From Acidobacteria bacterium Ga0074141 (lineage in GTDB: Bacteria > Acidobacteriota > Blastocatellia > Pyrinomonadales > Pyrinomonadaceae), in assembly GCA_001464665.1 (NCBI GenBank), contig LNDP01000024.1, positions 124,001 through 188,000 on the forward strand: a DNA stretch of 64,000 bases. The letters run 5' to 3'. Under the pieces are notes generated by a model. The model was not told where the DNA came from and ran no database searches. It saw nothing but the letters and a program-made list of their open reading frames with translations. Position numbers and translations under genes: made by a program. Positions 51,580 to 61,125 of this stretch are shown here, piece by piece. Within the stretch, counting starts at the first letter, position 1; each line of letters opens with the position of its first letter.

Positions 51580-52315
51580 ACTTTCCTTTCGTGACCTTTC
51601 GTTTGAGCTTTCGGGCGTTTTGCTCGATCCATCGGTCGGCCTCTTCAAAATTCTCAAAGCGCTCCTCATCACGGCGGAACTCGGCGGTGTGGTTGTATCG
51701 CCGGCCGTTGTGGTGAACCGTCGGATGAAAAACGTGAAGCATTTCATGGTAGATCACATATTCGATGACGAGCCGAGGAACATCGGTCGAATCGAGTGAG
51801 CGGCTTATGACTATCGTATCGTGGTGTGAATCAAAGTGGCCCAGGATCCGGAACGTGGGCTTTGCCGACCATGTGAGTGTTGGTTTTCGCAGGGTTCCCC
51901 AGAAGTATTTTGCATTGAGGTCCGAAAATAGCTCTTCCAGATCATAGATCGCTCCGCTGGTTCCGGTGATCACCTTTCGTCCCCGTTCACGGCGGCTGGC
52001 GGTTGCCCGCTCCCGCATCTCCGGCGAAGAAACATAGTTCGAATACAACTCACGAGCCTGCTTCGGTACCCGCCGTCGGAAAAGCTTTGCGACCAAAACA
52101 AAGGCCAGAGCCTTATGTATCTCGATCGGCATTTCCCGGCAGATCTCCGCGATGCGGACATAGATCTGGCCATCGCGAACCCGGATCGTCTGGTTTATTC
52201 CAATGTACGGATAGAATGAAACATGAACGGTGACGCTGCTGCGAACGGGGTCGTAATGCCCGATCACATCGCGGTAAAGCTCCACTATTTCATCAATTGC
52301 GGGAATTTCAGCCAC
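51554..52315 (-). CDS. SprT-like zinc metalloprotease-domain protein
   Basis: The 253-residue protein has a C-terminal SprT-like domain: LEELFSDLNAKYFWGTLRKPTLTWS, then IEYVIYHEMLHVFHP with the HExxH zinc motif near residue 195, and HTAEFRRDEERF with the following helix. The N-terminal 120 residues have no assigned domain. SprT-like proteins act on or near DNA in eukaryotes (SPRTN), but the bacterial role is unclear. The gene ends within the convergent lipoprotein gene. Confidence 0.8.
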   Translation of the reverse strand: MAEIPAIDEIVELYRDVIGHYDPVRSSVTVHVSFYPYIGINQTIRVRDGQIYVRIAEICREMPIEIHKALAFVLVAKLFRRRVPKQARELYSNYVSSPEMRERATASRRERGRKVITGTSGAIYDLEELFSDLNAKYFWGTLRKPTLTWSAKPTFRILGHFDSHHDTIVISRSLDSTDVPRLVIEYVIYHEMLHVFHPTVHHNGRRYNHTAEFRRDEERFENFEEADRWIEQNARKLKRKVTKGKSILRRIVR

Positions 52316-52344
52316 TCTGTTTATAATCGTTTAACGAATAATCG

Positions 52345-52374
52345 TTGACACATGTCCCGTGTCGGTGCTATTTC
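52345..52374 (+). promoter_or_regulatory. Candidate promoter/operator of the heat-shock operon
   Basis: TTGACA (52345-52350) precedes TATTTC (52369-52374) by 18 bp, about 55 bp before the hrcA ATG. GACAC-N7-GTGTC (52347-52363) overlaps the -35 box. No CIRCE element (TTAGCACTC-N9-GAGTGCTAA) is seen in 52316-52428, although the operon encodes HrcA. Confidence 0.4.
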
Positions 52375-52428
52375 TATATATCGGGGAGTATTTCTTTCCC
52401 CGACTTGGTTCTCCCTCAAACGTGACAA

Positions 52429-53547
52429 ATGGCGGTTCGTGAGTCAAATCGAGACACAAAGTCTGCCCGCCCCGACCCGGACAAACGCGGGCAAGAGGTT
52501 CTTGCTGCCGTTATCGATGAGCACTTTGTAACCGGAGAAGCTGTCGGCTCAAAAAGGGTCGCAGAACGCTTTGCACGTTCAACTCGTCTGAGCTCGGCAA
52601 CCATCCGAAACGTAATGAGCGAGCTCGAGGAGCTTGGCTTTCTTGAGCAACCTCACACTTCTGCCGGCCGGGTACCAACCGATTACGGGTACCGCTTCTA
52701 TGTTGACAACCTGCTTGGCATCCTTAAGGTCTCCGACTCGGACCTGAAGCGGATAGCGGACGAGTTCGGATCGTTCGATGATACCCTCATCGAGGCTCCG
52801 GACCGGCTTCTTGAGCGGACCTCGCAGCTCCTATCTGATCTTTCAAATAACGTCGGGATCGTGGTCTCGCCGAGCTTGGCAAACGACAGGCTCCAGCACA
52901 TTGAGTTCATCAGCGTCGCTGAAAATCGAGTGCTGGTCGTCATGGTCTCGCCGCCAAATATCGTCCACAATCGGCTGATCAAGCTGAATGCCCCGTTAAC
53001 GCGAGAAGAACTCGAAAAGTGTTCGAATTTCCTCAACGCAGAATTTGCGGGCAAGAGTCTATCGGGGATCAGAGACGAGATCCTCAGGCGAATGCACGAA
53101 GAGCGTGCACTTTTTGACCGCCTTCTGCAAACGGCGGTGATACTTTGCTCGCAAAGTATCGAGGGCGAGGATGATAGCTCCGGTGAAGTTTATGTTGAAG
53201 GAACTACCAACATCCTTTCAAAACGTGACTTTGCTGACCTCGAGCGGCTTCGCGACCTTCTCGCGACCATCGGAGAGAAATCCAAGCTTCTTCAGATCCT
53301 CAATGAGTGTGTTTCAAAAGAGGATCCTGGAAGCGGAGACGTCAAGATCGTTATCGGAAGTGAGAATTCGGTAACGCCCCTTCAAGATTGTTCGCTGATC
53401 TCAGCTCCTTATCGGATCGGCGACAGTAACGCGGTCGGAACCCTAAGCGTTCTTGGTCCGACCCGTATCGAATATGCACGAATGATCGCAGTCGTGTCCT
53501 ATCTTGCAAAGGTCCTTGAGCGGTTGCTTGCAAAGCAGTCAGCCTAG
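52429..53547 (+). CDS. hrcA: Heat-inducible transcription repressor HrcA
   Basis: The 372-residue protein has an N-terminal winged helix (RGQEVLAAVIDEHFVTGEAVGSKRVAERF; LSSATIRNVMSELEELGFLEQPHTSAGRVPTD is the hallmark block near residues 60-90) and a GAF-like C-terminal part (SVAENRVLVVMVS; YVEGTTNIL near 245). HrcA represses chaperone genes by binding CIRCE elements, with help from GroEL. It heads the operon hrcA-grpE-dnaK-dnaJ. No CIRCE is visible in front of it here. Confidence 0.95.
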   Translation: MAVRESNRDTKSARPDPDKRGQEVLAAVIDEHFVTGEAVGSKRVAERFARSTRLSSATIRNVMSELEELGFLEQPHTSAGRVPTDYGYRFYVDNLLGILKVSDSDLKRIADEFGSFDDTLIEAPDRLLERTSQLLSDLSNNVGIVVSPSLANDRLQHIEFISVAENRVLVVMVSPPNIVHNRLIKLNAPLTREELEKCSNFLNAEFAGKSLSGIRDEILRRMHEERALFDRLLQTAVILCSQSIEGEDDSSGEVYVEGTTNILSKRDFADLERLRDLLATIGEKSKLLQILNECVSKEDPGSGDVKIVIGSENSVTPLQDCSLISAPYRIGDSNAVGTLSVLGPTRIEYARMIAVVSYLAKVLERLLAKQSA

Positions 53548-53584
53548 TACCGCCAGCTTACGCAGAGCTTCCTGCGTACACAAA

Positions 53585-54463
53585 ATGAAAGAAAAAGAGG
53601 AAATAAAGGATCAAGAGCCTTTGACCGAGAGTGTGCTCGATGCGGATAGCGAATCGGTTGATGATTTCATCCGCCAACTCGAGGAAAAAGAGAAGGATCT
53701 GCACATAACGCTCGATGGAACCGTTATTGAGATCGAAGCAGGATTCGATGATGGCAATCCGTCTGTCTTCTTTGCCGATCAGGCCCCCAGGCCCGAGCCG
53801 GTCAAGCAGGTGATTCCCGAGCCCATCGTTGCTTCACCGGAGCCTGAGGAGAGCGAAAGCTCGGATGACGAGCTCGCTGAACTCGCGGAACGGGTCGACG
53901 ACCTCGAAGAGTTCAACGCCGCTCTCAAAGAGAATGTCCGGCGACTCGAAGCCGAGCGTGCAGAGATCCTTGAAAACTCGCTCCGAAGAAACAGGGATTT
54001 CGAGACCTATAAAACTCGCAACGAGCGCGACCGCTCCGACCACCTTCGAGATCAGACAGTTGCATTGGTTGAGCGCCTTTTGCCCGGGCTCGATAACCTG
54101 AGACGAGCTCTCGACTCAGCCGAGAAACTCGTGCATGAACGAAGCTCTGAGTTTGCCCACTTCTATGAAGGGATCCAAATGGTAAATGAGCAATTTATTG
54201 TCGCTCTCAAAGAGATGGGCATTGAATCCATACCGGCGAAGGGCGATGAGTTCGATCCGCATCTGCATGAAGCGGTTGCCACCGTCGAAACAGAAGAGCT
54301 GGCGAACAACATTGTCTGCGAAGAATTACTTCGCGGCTTTCGCCTCGGCGACCGCATCATCCGCCACTCACTGGTCAAAGTCGCGGTGAATGGTCAGATG
54401 CCGGACGACGACCCGAAGACCGCTGAAGAAGAAACCATCGAGACGGAGAATGACTCCCAATAA
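53585..54463 (+). CDS. grpE: GrpE nucleotide exchange factor with long acidic N-terminal extension
   Basis: The 292-residue protein has the GrpE coiled coil and beta domain in its C-terminal 180 residues: NRDFETYKTRNERDRSDHLRD, LLPGLDNLRRALDSA, GIESIPAKGDEFDPHLHEAV and GDRIIRHSLVKVAV. The first 110 residues are acidic and low in complexity, an unusually long extension compared with the typical 180-200 residue GrpE. GrpE releases ADP from DnaK. It follows hrcA by 37 bp and precedes dnaK by 54 bp. Confidence 0.94.
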   Translation: MKEKEEIKDQEPLTESVLDADSESVDDFIRQLEEKEKDLHITLDGTVIEIEAGFDDGNPSVFFADQAPRPEPVKQVIPEPIVASPEPEESESSDDELAELAERVDDLEEFNAALKENVRRLEAERAEILENSLRRNRDFETYKTRNERDRSDHLRDQTVALVERLLPGLDNLRRALDSAEKLVHERSSEFAHFYEGIQMVNEQFIVALKEMGIESIPAKGDEFDPHLHEAVATVETEELANNIVCEELLRGFRLGDRIIRHSLVKVAVNGQMPDDDPKTAEEETIETENDSQ

Positions 54464-54517
54464 GTTTTGTCCTCACGCCCCTTGCCCTTCTCCCTCCACA
54501 TCTTGAGGTAATTGAAT

Positions 54518-56323
54518 ATGAGTAAAGTGATCGGAATTGACCTTGGAACCACGAACTGTTGCGTATCCGTACTTGAGAACGGGACGGTACAGATCATCTC
54601 AAACAAAGAAGGCGGCCGGACAACCCCGTCGGTCGTCGGTTTTACCGATAAGGACGAACGCCTTGTCGGGCAGATCGCCAAGCGGCAGGCCGTGACAAAT
54701 TCGGCCAATACGCTCTATGCCGTAAAGCGACTAATCGGACGCAAGTTCGCGTCACCCGAGGTGGAAAAGATGCGGTCGACCGTTCCTTTTGAGATCGTCG
54801 AGGCGCCGAATGGTGACGCTCATATTCGCGTTCTTGGCAGGGTTTACAGCCCGCCCGAGATCTCCGCGATCCTGCTCCAGCGGCTCAAGCAGGCGGCTGA
54901 GGAGTTTCTTGGCGACCGCATTACCGAGGCGATCGTAACGGTCCCGGCCTATTTTGACGATATGCAGCGGCAGGCTACACGCGACGCTGCAAAGATCGCC
55001 GGTCTTGAGGTCGAGCGAATAATTAACGAGCCGACCGCCGCTGCCCTTGCATATGGATTCGGAAAGAATAAGTCCGAGAAGGTCGCGGTTTATGACCTCG
55101 GCGGCGGCACCTTCGACATCTCGATCCTTGAGATAAAGGATGGCGTTTTCGATGTTCTTTCAACGTCAGGAAATACGTTTCTCGGCGGCGAGGACTTTGA
55201 CCAACGGATAATCGAATGGCTTCTTGAACACTTCAAGAACGAAACCACCATCGACCTTTCAAACGATAGGCTTGCACTCCAGCGGCTTAAAGAAGCAGCC
55301 GAGCGGGCTAAGTGTGAGCTGTCGAGTGTGACGGAGACAAATATTAGTCTTCCGTTCATCGCTGCGGACGCAACCGGACCTAAGCACATTAATGCAACAC
55401 TTTCCCGCGAAAAGTTGGACGAACTGATCCTCGACCTTGTAGAGTCAACCGTCGAACCGTCTCAAAAGGCTCTCTGGGACGCAAAATTGAAGCCCGAGGA
55501 TATCGATAAGGTCATCCTCGTCGGTGGGCAGACAAGGTCGCCGATAATCTCGAGAACAGTTACAGAGGTCTTCGGGAAAGAACCTTCGTCCGAGATCAAT
55601 CCGGACGAAGTAGTCGCAATGGGCGCTGCCATCCAAGGCGGAGTCTTCACAGGTGATGTGAAGGACATCGTTCTCCTAGACGTACTTCCGCTCAGCCTCG
55701 GGCTTGAGACGCGAGGCGGGCTGTACGTTAAGCTGATCAACCGCAACTCGACGATCCCGCTGCGAAACACGATGACCTTCACGACTGTCGTTGACAATCA
55801 GCAGACGGTGCAGATCCATATCCTTCAGGGTGAGCGCGAGATCGCGAGAGAGAATCGCAGCCTTGCGAAATTCGAACTCGTCGGCATTCCGCCGGCGGCC
55901 CGCGGCGTACCACAGATCGACGTGACGTTCGAGATAGATGCCAACGGACAGGTGAACGTTTCGGCTCAGGACAAAATGACCGGGCTTGAACAGGCGATGC
56001 AGGTAATGCCTTCGTCGGGACTTTCGCCCGAGGAGATCGAACGGCTTATACTAGAGGCTGAGACTTCTGTTGAACGCGATAAGGAAGAACGTGAACTTAT
56101 CCTTCTTCGGAACAGGGTCGAGGGTATGGTCAAGACGGCCCGAAAAGCGATGGCCGAATTTGGCAGGTCATTCCCTCTCGAGGAGCAACAGGCGACAAAC
56201 GGCACGCTCAACGCAGCGGAAGATCGGATCCAGGAAGCCGACAAGGCAGAACTCGAAGCTCTTGTAAAAACGGTCGAGGAGACCGCCGCAAAGATCACCG
56301 AGGCGATGCTCGCCGCGGTCTGA
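54518..56323 (+). CDS. dnaK: Hsp70 chaperone DnaK with shortened C-terminus
   Basis: The 601-residue protein has all Hsp70 signatures: [13 protein letters not shown] at the N-terminus, [14 protein letters not shown] near 195, [11 protein letters not shown] near 330, and the substrate-binding beta domain up to about 500. The helical lid follows, but the chain ends at [20 protein letters not shown]. It lacks the roughly 35 residues and the acidic EEVK-type tail usual in DnaK of about 635 residues. It is in the hrcA-grpE-dnaK-dnaJ operon, so it is functional in context. Start at ATG 54518. Confidence 0.95.
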   Translation: MSKVIGIDLGTTNCCVSVLENGTVQIISNKEGGRTTPSVVGFTDKDERLVGQIAKRQAVTNSANTLYAVKRLIGRKFASPEVEKMRSTVPFEIVEAPNGDAHIRVLGRVYSPPEISAILLQRLKQAAEEFLGDRITEAIVTVPAYFDDMQRQATRDAAKIAGLEVERIINEPTAAALAYGFGKNKSEKVAVYDLGGGTFDISILEIKDGVFDVLSTSGNTFLGGEDFDQRIIEWLLEHFKNETTIDLSNDRLALQRLKEAAERAKCELSSVTETNISLPFIAADATGPKHINATLSREKLDELILDLVESTVEPSQKALWDAKLKPEDIDKVILVGGQTRSPIISRTVTEVFGKEPSSEINPDEVVAMGAAIQGGVFTGDVKDIVLLDVLPLSLGLETRGGLYVKLINRNSTIPLRNTMTFTTVVDNQQTVQIHILQGEREIARENRSLAKFELVGIPPAARGVPQIDVTFEIDANGQVNVSAQDKMTGLEQAMQVMPSSGLSPEEIERLILEAETSVERDKEERELILLRNRVEGMVKTARKAMAEFGRSFPLEEQQATNGTLNAAEDRIQEADKAELEALVKTVEETAAKITEAMLAAV

Positions 56324-56370
56324 TCCTCCGGAGCACTTGAGAATAGGCCACTGAATTGGTGATAATGAGA

Positions 56371-56403
56371 AAGCGTCAGCTTGAGCGATCAGGCTGGCGT
56401 TTT
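56371..56403 (+). terminator. Hairpin between dnaK and dnaJ
   Basis: AGCGTCAGC / GCTGGCGTT (two G-U pairs) with a 12-nt loop ends in TTTT, 48 bp past the dnaK stop. It can end or attenuate transcription before dnaJ. Confidence 0.55.
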
Positions 56404-56414
56404 CTCGATACGAT

Positions 56415-57518
56415 ATGAGCAAACGGGATTACTACGAAATTTTAGGCGTTCAACGAAATGCGAACGACAGCGATATCAAACGCGCCTATCGATCGCTGGC
56501 TGTTAAGTTCCACCCAGACAAAAATCCGGATGACCCGCAGGCTGAGGACCGGTTCAAGGAATGTGCCGAGGCGTACGCTGTCCTCTCTGACGCTCAGAAA
56601 CGGGCCGCGTATGACAGGTTCGGCCATTCGGGTGTTGGCGCCGGAGGTCCGGGTTTCGATCCCGGTTACGCGAATTTTGAGGATATCTTCGACATGTTCG
56701 GCTTTGGCGACATGTTCGGTGCTCGGGGCGGCGGAAGACGCAGCCGCGTGCAGCGGGGCGCGGATCTCCGCTACGACCTTGAGATCTCTCTTGAAGACGC
56801 AGCTCTTGGTAAAGATGAGCGGCTCAAAATACCGAGACTCGAAAAATGCGGTGAATGCGATGGTACCGGGGCGGAGGAAGGCACACATCCGGATGACTGC
56901 ATCGCCTGCGGCGGCAGCGGACAAACTCGCTACCAGCAGGGCTTTTTCAGCGTTATGCGGACCTGCCCAAACTGTGCCGGCAAGGGGCAGGTCATCAAGA
57001 ACCCTTGCAAAGAATGCCGCAGCCAGGGCCGGATCGAGAAAGAGAAGATCCTTGAGATAAAGATTCCGGCGGGCGTTGAGACGGGCTCCCGGTTACGGGT
57101 TTCCGGCGAAGGTGAGAGCGGTTCTAACGGAGGCCAAACCGGTGATCTTTACGTCATCATTCACGTCAAAGAGCACAAGGTCTTTGAACGGCAGGGCGAG
57201 AATCTTTACGCTGCTGTACCTGTTTCGTTTGCTCAGGCAGCTCTCGGCGCCGAGATCACAGTGCCGACCCTTGATGGCGAGGAACCGCTGACGGTTCCCG
57301 CCGGAACACAGACCGGAACCGTGTTCAGGATAAAGTCGAAAGGTATGCCGGTGCTCGGCGGCCGAGGCCGCGGAGACCTATTTGTAGCGGTAACGTTGAT
57401 CACGCCGAAGTCGCTTTCGAAAGATCAACGTAAGCTTCTGGAACAACTCGCAGAGATCGAGGATACGGAATTCTCCGACGCCTCTTTCATGGACAAGGTC
57501 CGCAACATTTTCGGTTAA
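56415..57518 (+). CDS. dnaJ: Chaperone DnaJ
   Basis: The 367-residue protein begins with a J domain ([38 protein letters not shown], with the HPD triad), followed by a Gly/Phe-rich segment ([12 protein letters not shown]), a zinc-finger domain with four CxxCxGxG-type repeats ([32 protein letters not shown]) and the substrate-binding C-terminus. DnaJ delivers clients to DnaK. It ends the heat-shock cluster. Confidence 0.97.
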   Translation: MSKRDYYEILGVQRNANDSDIKRAYRSLAVKFHPDKNPDDPQAEDRFKECAEAYAVLSDAQKRAAYDRFGHSGVGAGGPGFDPGYANFEDIFDMFGFGDMFGARGGGRRSRVQRGADLRYDLEISLEDAALGKDERLKIPRLEKCGECDGTGAEEGTHPDDCIACGGSGQTRYQQGFFSVMRTCPNCAGKGQVIKNPCKECRSQGRIEKEKILEIKIPAGVETGSRLRVSGEGESGSNGGQTGDLYVIIHVKEHKVFERQGENLYAAVPVSFAQAALGAEITVPTLDGEEPLTVPAGTQTGTVFRIKSKGMPVLGGRGRGDLFVAVTLITPKSLSKDQRKLLEQLAEIEDTEFSDASFMDKVRNIFG

Positions 57519-57539
57519 ACTTTTTGAGGACAAAGCTGA

Positions 57540-57989
57540 TCAGCCAGTGAGCTTGGCCTTGACCGCGTCGCTGACTGTCTTTCCGTCAGCGTTCTTGCCG
57601 GCGAGATTTTCCAAAGCCGCCTTCATAATCGTCCCCATGTCCTTCATCGACGACGCACCAGTTCGAGCTACTGCGTCAGCGACAGCCTTCTCGATCTCTT
57701 CATGAGTCGCCGAGCTAGGAAGATACGCTTCAATTATAGTAACCTCGGCGGCCTCTTTCGCGGCGAGATCCTCGCGTCCAGCCGTTGTGTACTGCTCGAT
57801 AGAGTCCTTTCGTTGCTTCAACAGCGACTGAAGTGCTTTCTGAACTTCTTCATCGGAAAGTTCGGAGCCCTTTTCGATCTTCCGATTCATCAAATTGGCT
57901 TTCACCATTCTCAATGTCGAAAGACGATCGGCATCCTTTGCCTTCATCGCTGCTGTTATGTCGGTAATGATCTGGTCAAGTAAGCTCAT
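57540..57989 (-). CDS. GatB/YqeY domain protein
   Basis: The 149-residue protein matches the YqeY family: ITDITAAMKAKDADRLSTLRMVKANLMNRKIEKG, then DEEVQKALQSLLKQRKDSIEQYTTAGREDLA and GTIMKAALENLAGKNADGKTVSDAVKAKL. YqeY domains are relatives of the tRNA-binding tail of GatB, with no firm role for the stand-alone form. Start 57989 gives a normal N-terminus. It converges with dnaJ. Confidence 0.94.
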   Translation of the reverse strand: MSLLDQIITDITAAMKAKDADRLSTLRMVKANLMNRKIEKGSELSDEEVQKALQSLLKQRKDSIEQYTTAGREDLAAKEAAEVTIIEAYLPSSATHEEIEKAVADAVARTGASSMKDMGTIMKAALENLAGKNADGKTVSDAVKAKLTG

Positions 57990-58131
57990 TGTCTCAAGTC
58001 TATTCGAGCGGGCCCCGCGGTTCAATTCCCGACGATTTCTATTGTTTATTGTTTACCGTTGTGTTAAAACATTCTCAAGACACGAAAGTGATCTTCGTAC
58101 GCGTAAATCACGAAAGGACAACAAGTTAAAC

Positions 58132-58449
58132 ATGGCCGAAGTCAGCAGCCAAGTGCTCTCCGACTCGCGGGGTACCGCTACGGTTTTTGCGGGCGACTAT
58201 CTCAACAAGCTCACCGGCGAACGCATTGAACGCGAATGCCGGACGAAATTGAATGAAGGTTGTCGCGAGATCATCGTCGATTTTTCCGGGACAGAACTCG
58301 TCAACAGCATTGGCATTTCGATCCTGATGGGCGTTATCGATGCCGCATCTGGTATCGGCGCTAAAGTCGTGTTTGCCGAACCAAACGAGATGACAACGGA
58401 GTTATTCGATATGCTGGGCCTTACGCGTCATGTCGAGATCAGGGCTTGA
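58132..58449 (+). CDS. STAS domain protein (anti-sigma factor antagonist type)
   Basis: The 105-residue protein is a single STAS domain: GDYLNKLTGERIERECRTKLNEG, then IIVDFSGTELVNSIGISILMGVI, whose serine near residue 63 is the usual phosphorylation site in SpoIIAA-type proteins. Such proteins act as switches through phosphorylation by a partner kinase. No kinase is adjacent. It overlaps or abuts the HD-GYP gene downstream, suggesting a joint role. Confidence 0.85.
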   Translation: MAEVSSQVLSDSRGTATVFAGDYLNKLTGERIERECRTKLNEGCREIIVDFSGTELVNSIGISILMGVIDAASGIGAKVVFAEPNEMTTELFDMLGLTRHVEIRA

Positions 58450-58450
58450 A

Positions 58451-59752
58451 ATGAAACTTCAGGAAATGCGGTCAACGAATTTCAGCCGATTTGCGGCCGA
58501 GCGCAACAAACTTGTGCACACCTTTGGAGCGCTCGCTGAAATTGGTCAGGAAGTTTCAAATAAGCACAACTTTCAGGAAACGGTTAGAACCTCACTTCAT
58601 CTTGTTCTCGGCTCGCTCGGGATCATGCGAGGCGGAGTCGTCCGTTACACCCGGTTCGAGCATGAGCTGAACATGATCTCCGGTCGCGGCCTCGGGGATG
58701 ATTTCCCGTTCGTGATGTCGCTTTGCTACGAGGACGAACGGCAGTTCCTTGCGAATGGCCTTTATCCTATTGATTGCGATCAAGCCAAGGTCCTTCCCTT
58801 TTTCCAAATTTACGATCGGAGTTTGGAACAGTCGAAGATCCAGCTTTTTGTCCCTTTGGTCGTTCGTGATGAACTTCTTGGCGGGTTGTTCCTCGGTGAA
58901 AAGGCGAGCGGAGAGCAATACACTTCACACGACAAAGAAATAATCTGTGCAATGGGACGGCACATTGCGGTAGCAGTCTCGCAGCGGAACCTAATGGCGG
59001 AGCTTGAACGGCGCGCGGACGAGAATCGTCGACTTTACGACGACCTCAAAATGACCTACAAAGACACGGTCCAGGCGTTTGCGGCGGCTATCGATCGAAA
59101 AGACAAATATACCGAAGGCCATTCCGTCCGGGTCGGCAAATATTCAGAAGTGATCGCCCGAGAGCTCGGTTGGGGTGATGAAGAGGTCGAGGGAGCAGCC
59201 TTTGCCGGTTACTTGCATGACATCGGCAAGATCACGGTCGAACGTAAGATCATCAATGCTCCCTATCGGATAAATGCGAAGGAATCAACCGAGCTGAACA
59301 AGCATCCCGGGGCTGGTTTTGAGATCCTCCAACCTATACGACATCCGTATGCGGGTGTGCCGCTGGCCGCAAAATACCACCACGAGAGGCTAGACGGCCG
59401 CGGATATCCCGACGGGCTTTACGACCGCGATATCCCCTACATTGCTAAGGTTGTGAACCTGGCAGATGCTTTCGACGCAATGACCTCAGATCGGCCTTAT
59501 CGCCGGCGACGGTCGGCCCCCGAAGTTTTTGAAGACCTCCAGCGAAACACCGGCAAGCAATTTGCTCCGGAGCTCGTTACGGCGCTCCTTCGCGGAATGA
59601 TGAAGGAACTTTCGGGAGACTCCAAGGACAAGATCTTCCGCAAACTTCTCGGGCGTGAGTATATGGAGAGCGAAGGCCTGATGCCGATAGTTAGAACGGC
59701 CCTCAATGGCATCGCCCCCACTTCGCCGCTAACCTTCGTGGCGTCGAAATGA
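58451..59752 (+). CDS. GAF-HD-GYP protein (cyclic di-GMP phosphodiesterase type)
   Basis: The 433-residue protein has an N-terminal GAF domain (about residues 20-180) and a C-terminal HD-GYP domain: GHSVRVGKYSEVIARELGW, LHDIGKI, HPGAGFEILQP, and HHERLDGRGYPDGL. The HD and GYP residues are complete, so it should hydrolyse c-di-GMP. With two PilZ proteins in the window, the same second messenger may be used, but no link is shown. ATG 58430 is an alternative start overlapping the STAS gene by 20 bp. Confidence 0.9.
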   Translation: MKLQEMRSTNFSRFAAERNKLVHTFGALAEIGQEVSNKHNFQETVRTSLHLVLGSLGIMRGGVVRYTRFEHELNMISGRGLGDDFPFVMSLCYEDERQFLANGLYPIDCDQAKVLPFFQIYDRSLEQSKIQLFVPLVVRDELLGGLFLGEKASGEQYTSHDKEIICAMGRHIAVAVSQRNLMAELERRADENRRLYDDLKMTYKDTVQAFAAAIDRKDKYTEGHSVRVGKYSEVIARELGWGDEEVEGAAFAGYLHDIGKITVERKIINAPYRINAKESTELNKHPGAGFEILQPIRHPYAGVPLAAKYHHERLDGRGYPDGLYDRDIPYIAKVVNLADAFDAMTSDRPYRRRRSAPEVFEDLQRNTGKQFAPELVTALLRGMMKELSGDSKDKIFRKLLGREYMESEGLMPIVRTALNGIAPTSPLTFVASK

Positions 59753-59786
59753 AAAGACGCTTCGAATCCTTACTTTATCCTTCAAC

Positions 59787-61001
59787 TTAGAGTGAGAAAT
59801 TGAAGTTTACAAAGCCCGTTGCCCGGACTGGTTGGCCATCTCGCTTGAACGGCCGAAAACGCCATTTCATTATTGCATCACGAGCCGCCGCTTGAAGCAT
59901 TGTGTGCCCAACTGTGTTCTGGATCGCCGCGACCTGCCCATCCTCGTCGACTACAACCTCGACTCTAACAACGCCTGATGCCCTCACTTGCCGTGCCGCC
60001 GATGGATATACCGGCTGCGGCCTATTCGTTGCAAAGGGCACAAGAGATCCGACCTCGATCTGTCCGGCGGGAACAATTTCCGCAGGTTCTGCCACTGGCT
60101 CCCTACTTTCTTTATTCGGTACTTCTACAGCTTCTGCTATATCCGTCGAAGCTGGCTTGTCTGTGGGCAGATTACTCGATCCGTTTGTTGTTGCAGCCGG
60201 TACTGGCCTCTGAAGAGGAGCGTTCAAGGCGACGGTCTGGACCGGAACCAATTCCACCGGCTGTTGCGGCGTTCCGGCAACGGCTGTCAAAACCGTACTT
60301 CGCTGCGTTGCAAGTTGTTCGCGTGCATCGGCAAGTTCGTCACGCCATCGCCGTGCATCGTACTCATCAGGCGAGTAAAGGCTCCGAGCCGATGTCGCCT
60401 CCTCAAGCAGGGGCAAGGCCATTGGAGCACACGACTCATCTTTACTTGTTTCCTTTGCTTGCTCAACAACAAGCTCAAGCAATGCCCGCATTTGCTCCAC
60501 ATCTTTCAGAGCTTCGGTTGGCAAGTTCTTGTCGGTTACCTGAAGGCCCAACGCCCGGAAGCGCTCCGACTGCGAACGAGCCCCCTTAATTACCTGCCCC
60601 GCGATGGGAGGATAAAGCGTCGAAGCTGCCTCGTTCCGATTCTTGTAATCGGTGAAGTGGCTCTCCAAAAATTCTTTGGCCTTTCGGTAATTTCCCTGCT
60701 CCAGATATCCATTCATCAACATTACATTGACAACGGAGTGGATCGAAAGATCGCCGGTCTCTTTCCTAATATTCTCGAGTTCAAAAATTGCAGATGTGTG
60801 ATTCCGAACCGCGAGCTGCGCCCGAGCGTTCGCAATGCGATCACGCATCACCTCTGCCGGTGTTCTGATCGCGGGTTGCTCGGTCGGCTTCGGCGTTTCG
60901 ACAGGTTCAGATGACTGCTGTGATTGTGCAAATATGATGGCGTTGGAAAAACTCAGGCTAATTACTGCCGCGAGAATTCCCTTTTTGACGTTTAACGGCA
61001 T
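59787..61001 (-). CDS. Secreted TonB C-terminal domain protein
   Basis: The 404-residue precursor has a signal peptide (LAAVISLSFSNAIIFAQ) and then helical TPR-like repeats (ARAQLAVRNHTSAIFELENI; GYLEQGNYRKAKEFLE). A Pro/Thr-rich linker follows, and at the end is a TonB-type domain (RPQPVYPSAARQVRASGVVRVEVVVDEDGQVAAI to AAARDAIMKWRFRPFK). The absence of an N-terminal membrane helix of the classic TonB type suggests a periplasmic protein with a TonB fold. AAGGGGGA precedes the ATG at a normal distance. Confidence 0.85.
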   Translation of the reverse strand: MPLNVKKGILAAVISLSFSNAIIFAQSQQSSEPVETPKPTEQPAIRTPAEVMRDRIANARAQLAVRNHTSAIFELENIRKETGDLSIHSVVNVMLMNGYLEQGNYRKAKEFLESHFTDYKNRNEAASTLYPPIAGQVIKGARSQSERFRALGLQVTDKNLPTEALKDVEQMRALLELVVEQAKETSKDESCAPMALPLLEEATSARSLYSPDEYDARRWRDELADAREQLATQRSTVLTAVAGTPQQPVELVPVQTVALNAPLQRPVPAATTNGSSNLPTDKPASTDIAEAVEVPNKESREPVAEPAEIVPAGQIEVGSLVPFATNRPQPVYPSAARQVRASGVVRVEVVVDEDGQVAAIQNTVGHTMLQAAARDAIMKWRFRPFKRDGQPVRATGFVNFNFSL

Positions 61002-61102
61002 TTCAGTCCCCCTTCTGACTTATGTCTCCGTATAAAGGTCAAGCGAACTACGGGGGGCTCACTTTCAACGACCTGTTAATTCATTGCCCTAAAAACAGAT
61101 AA

Positions 61103-61122
61103 GCGGGCAACGAAATGCCCGC
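61103..61122 (-). terminator. Hairpin after the deaminase-type amidohydrolase gene
   Basis: GCGGGCA / TGCCCGC with a 6-nt loop is followed on the minus strand by TTATCTGTTTTT. It begins just past the stop of the amidohydrolase gene. Confidence 0.6.
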
Positions 61123-61125
61123 AGG

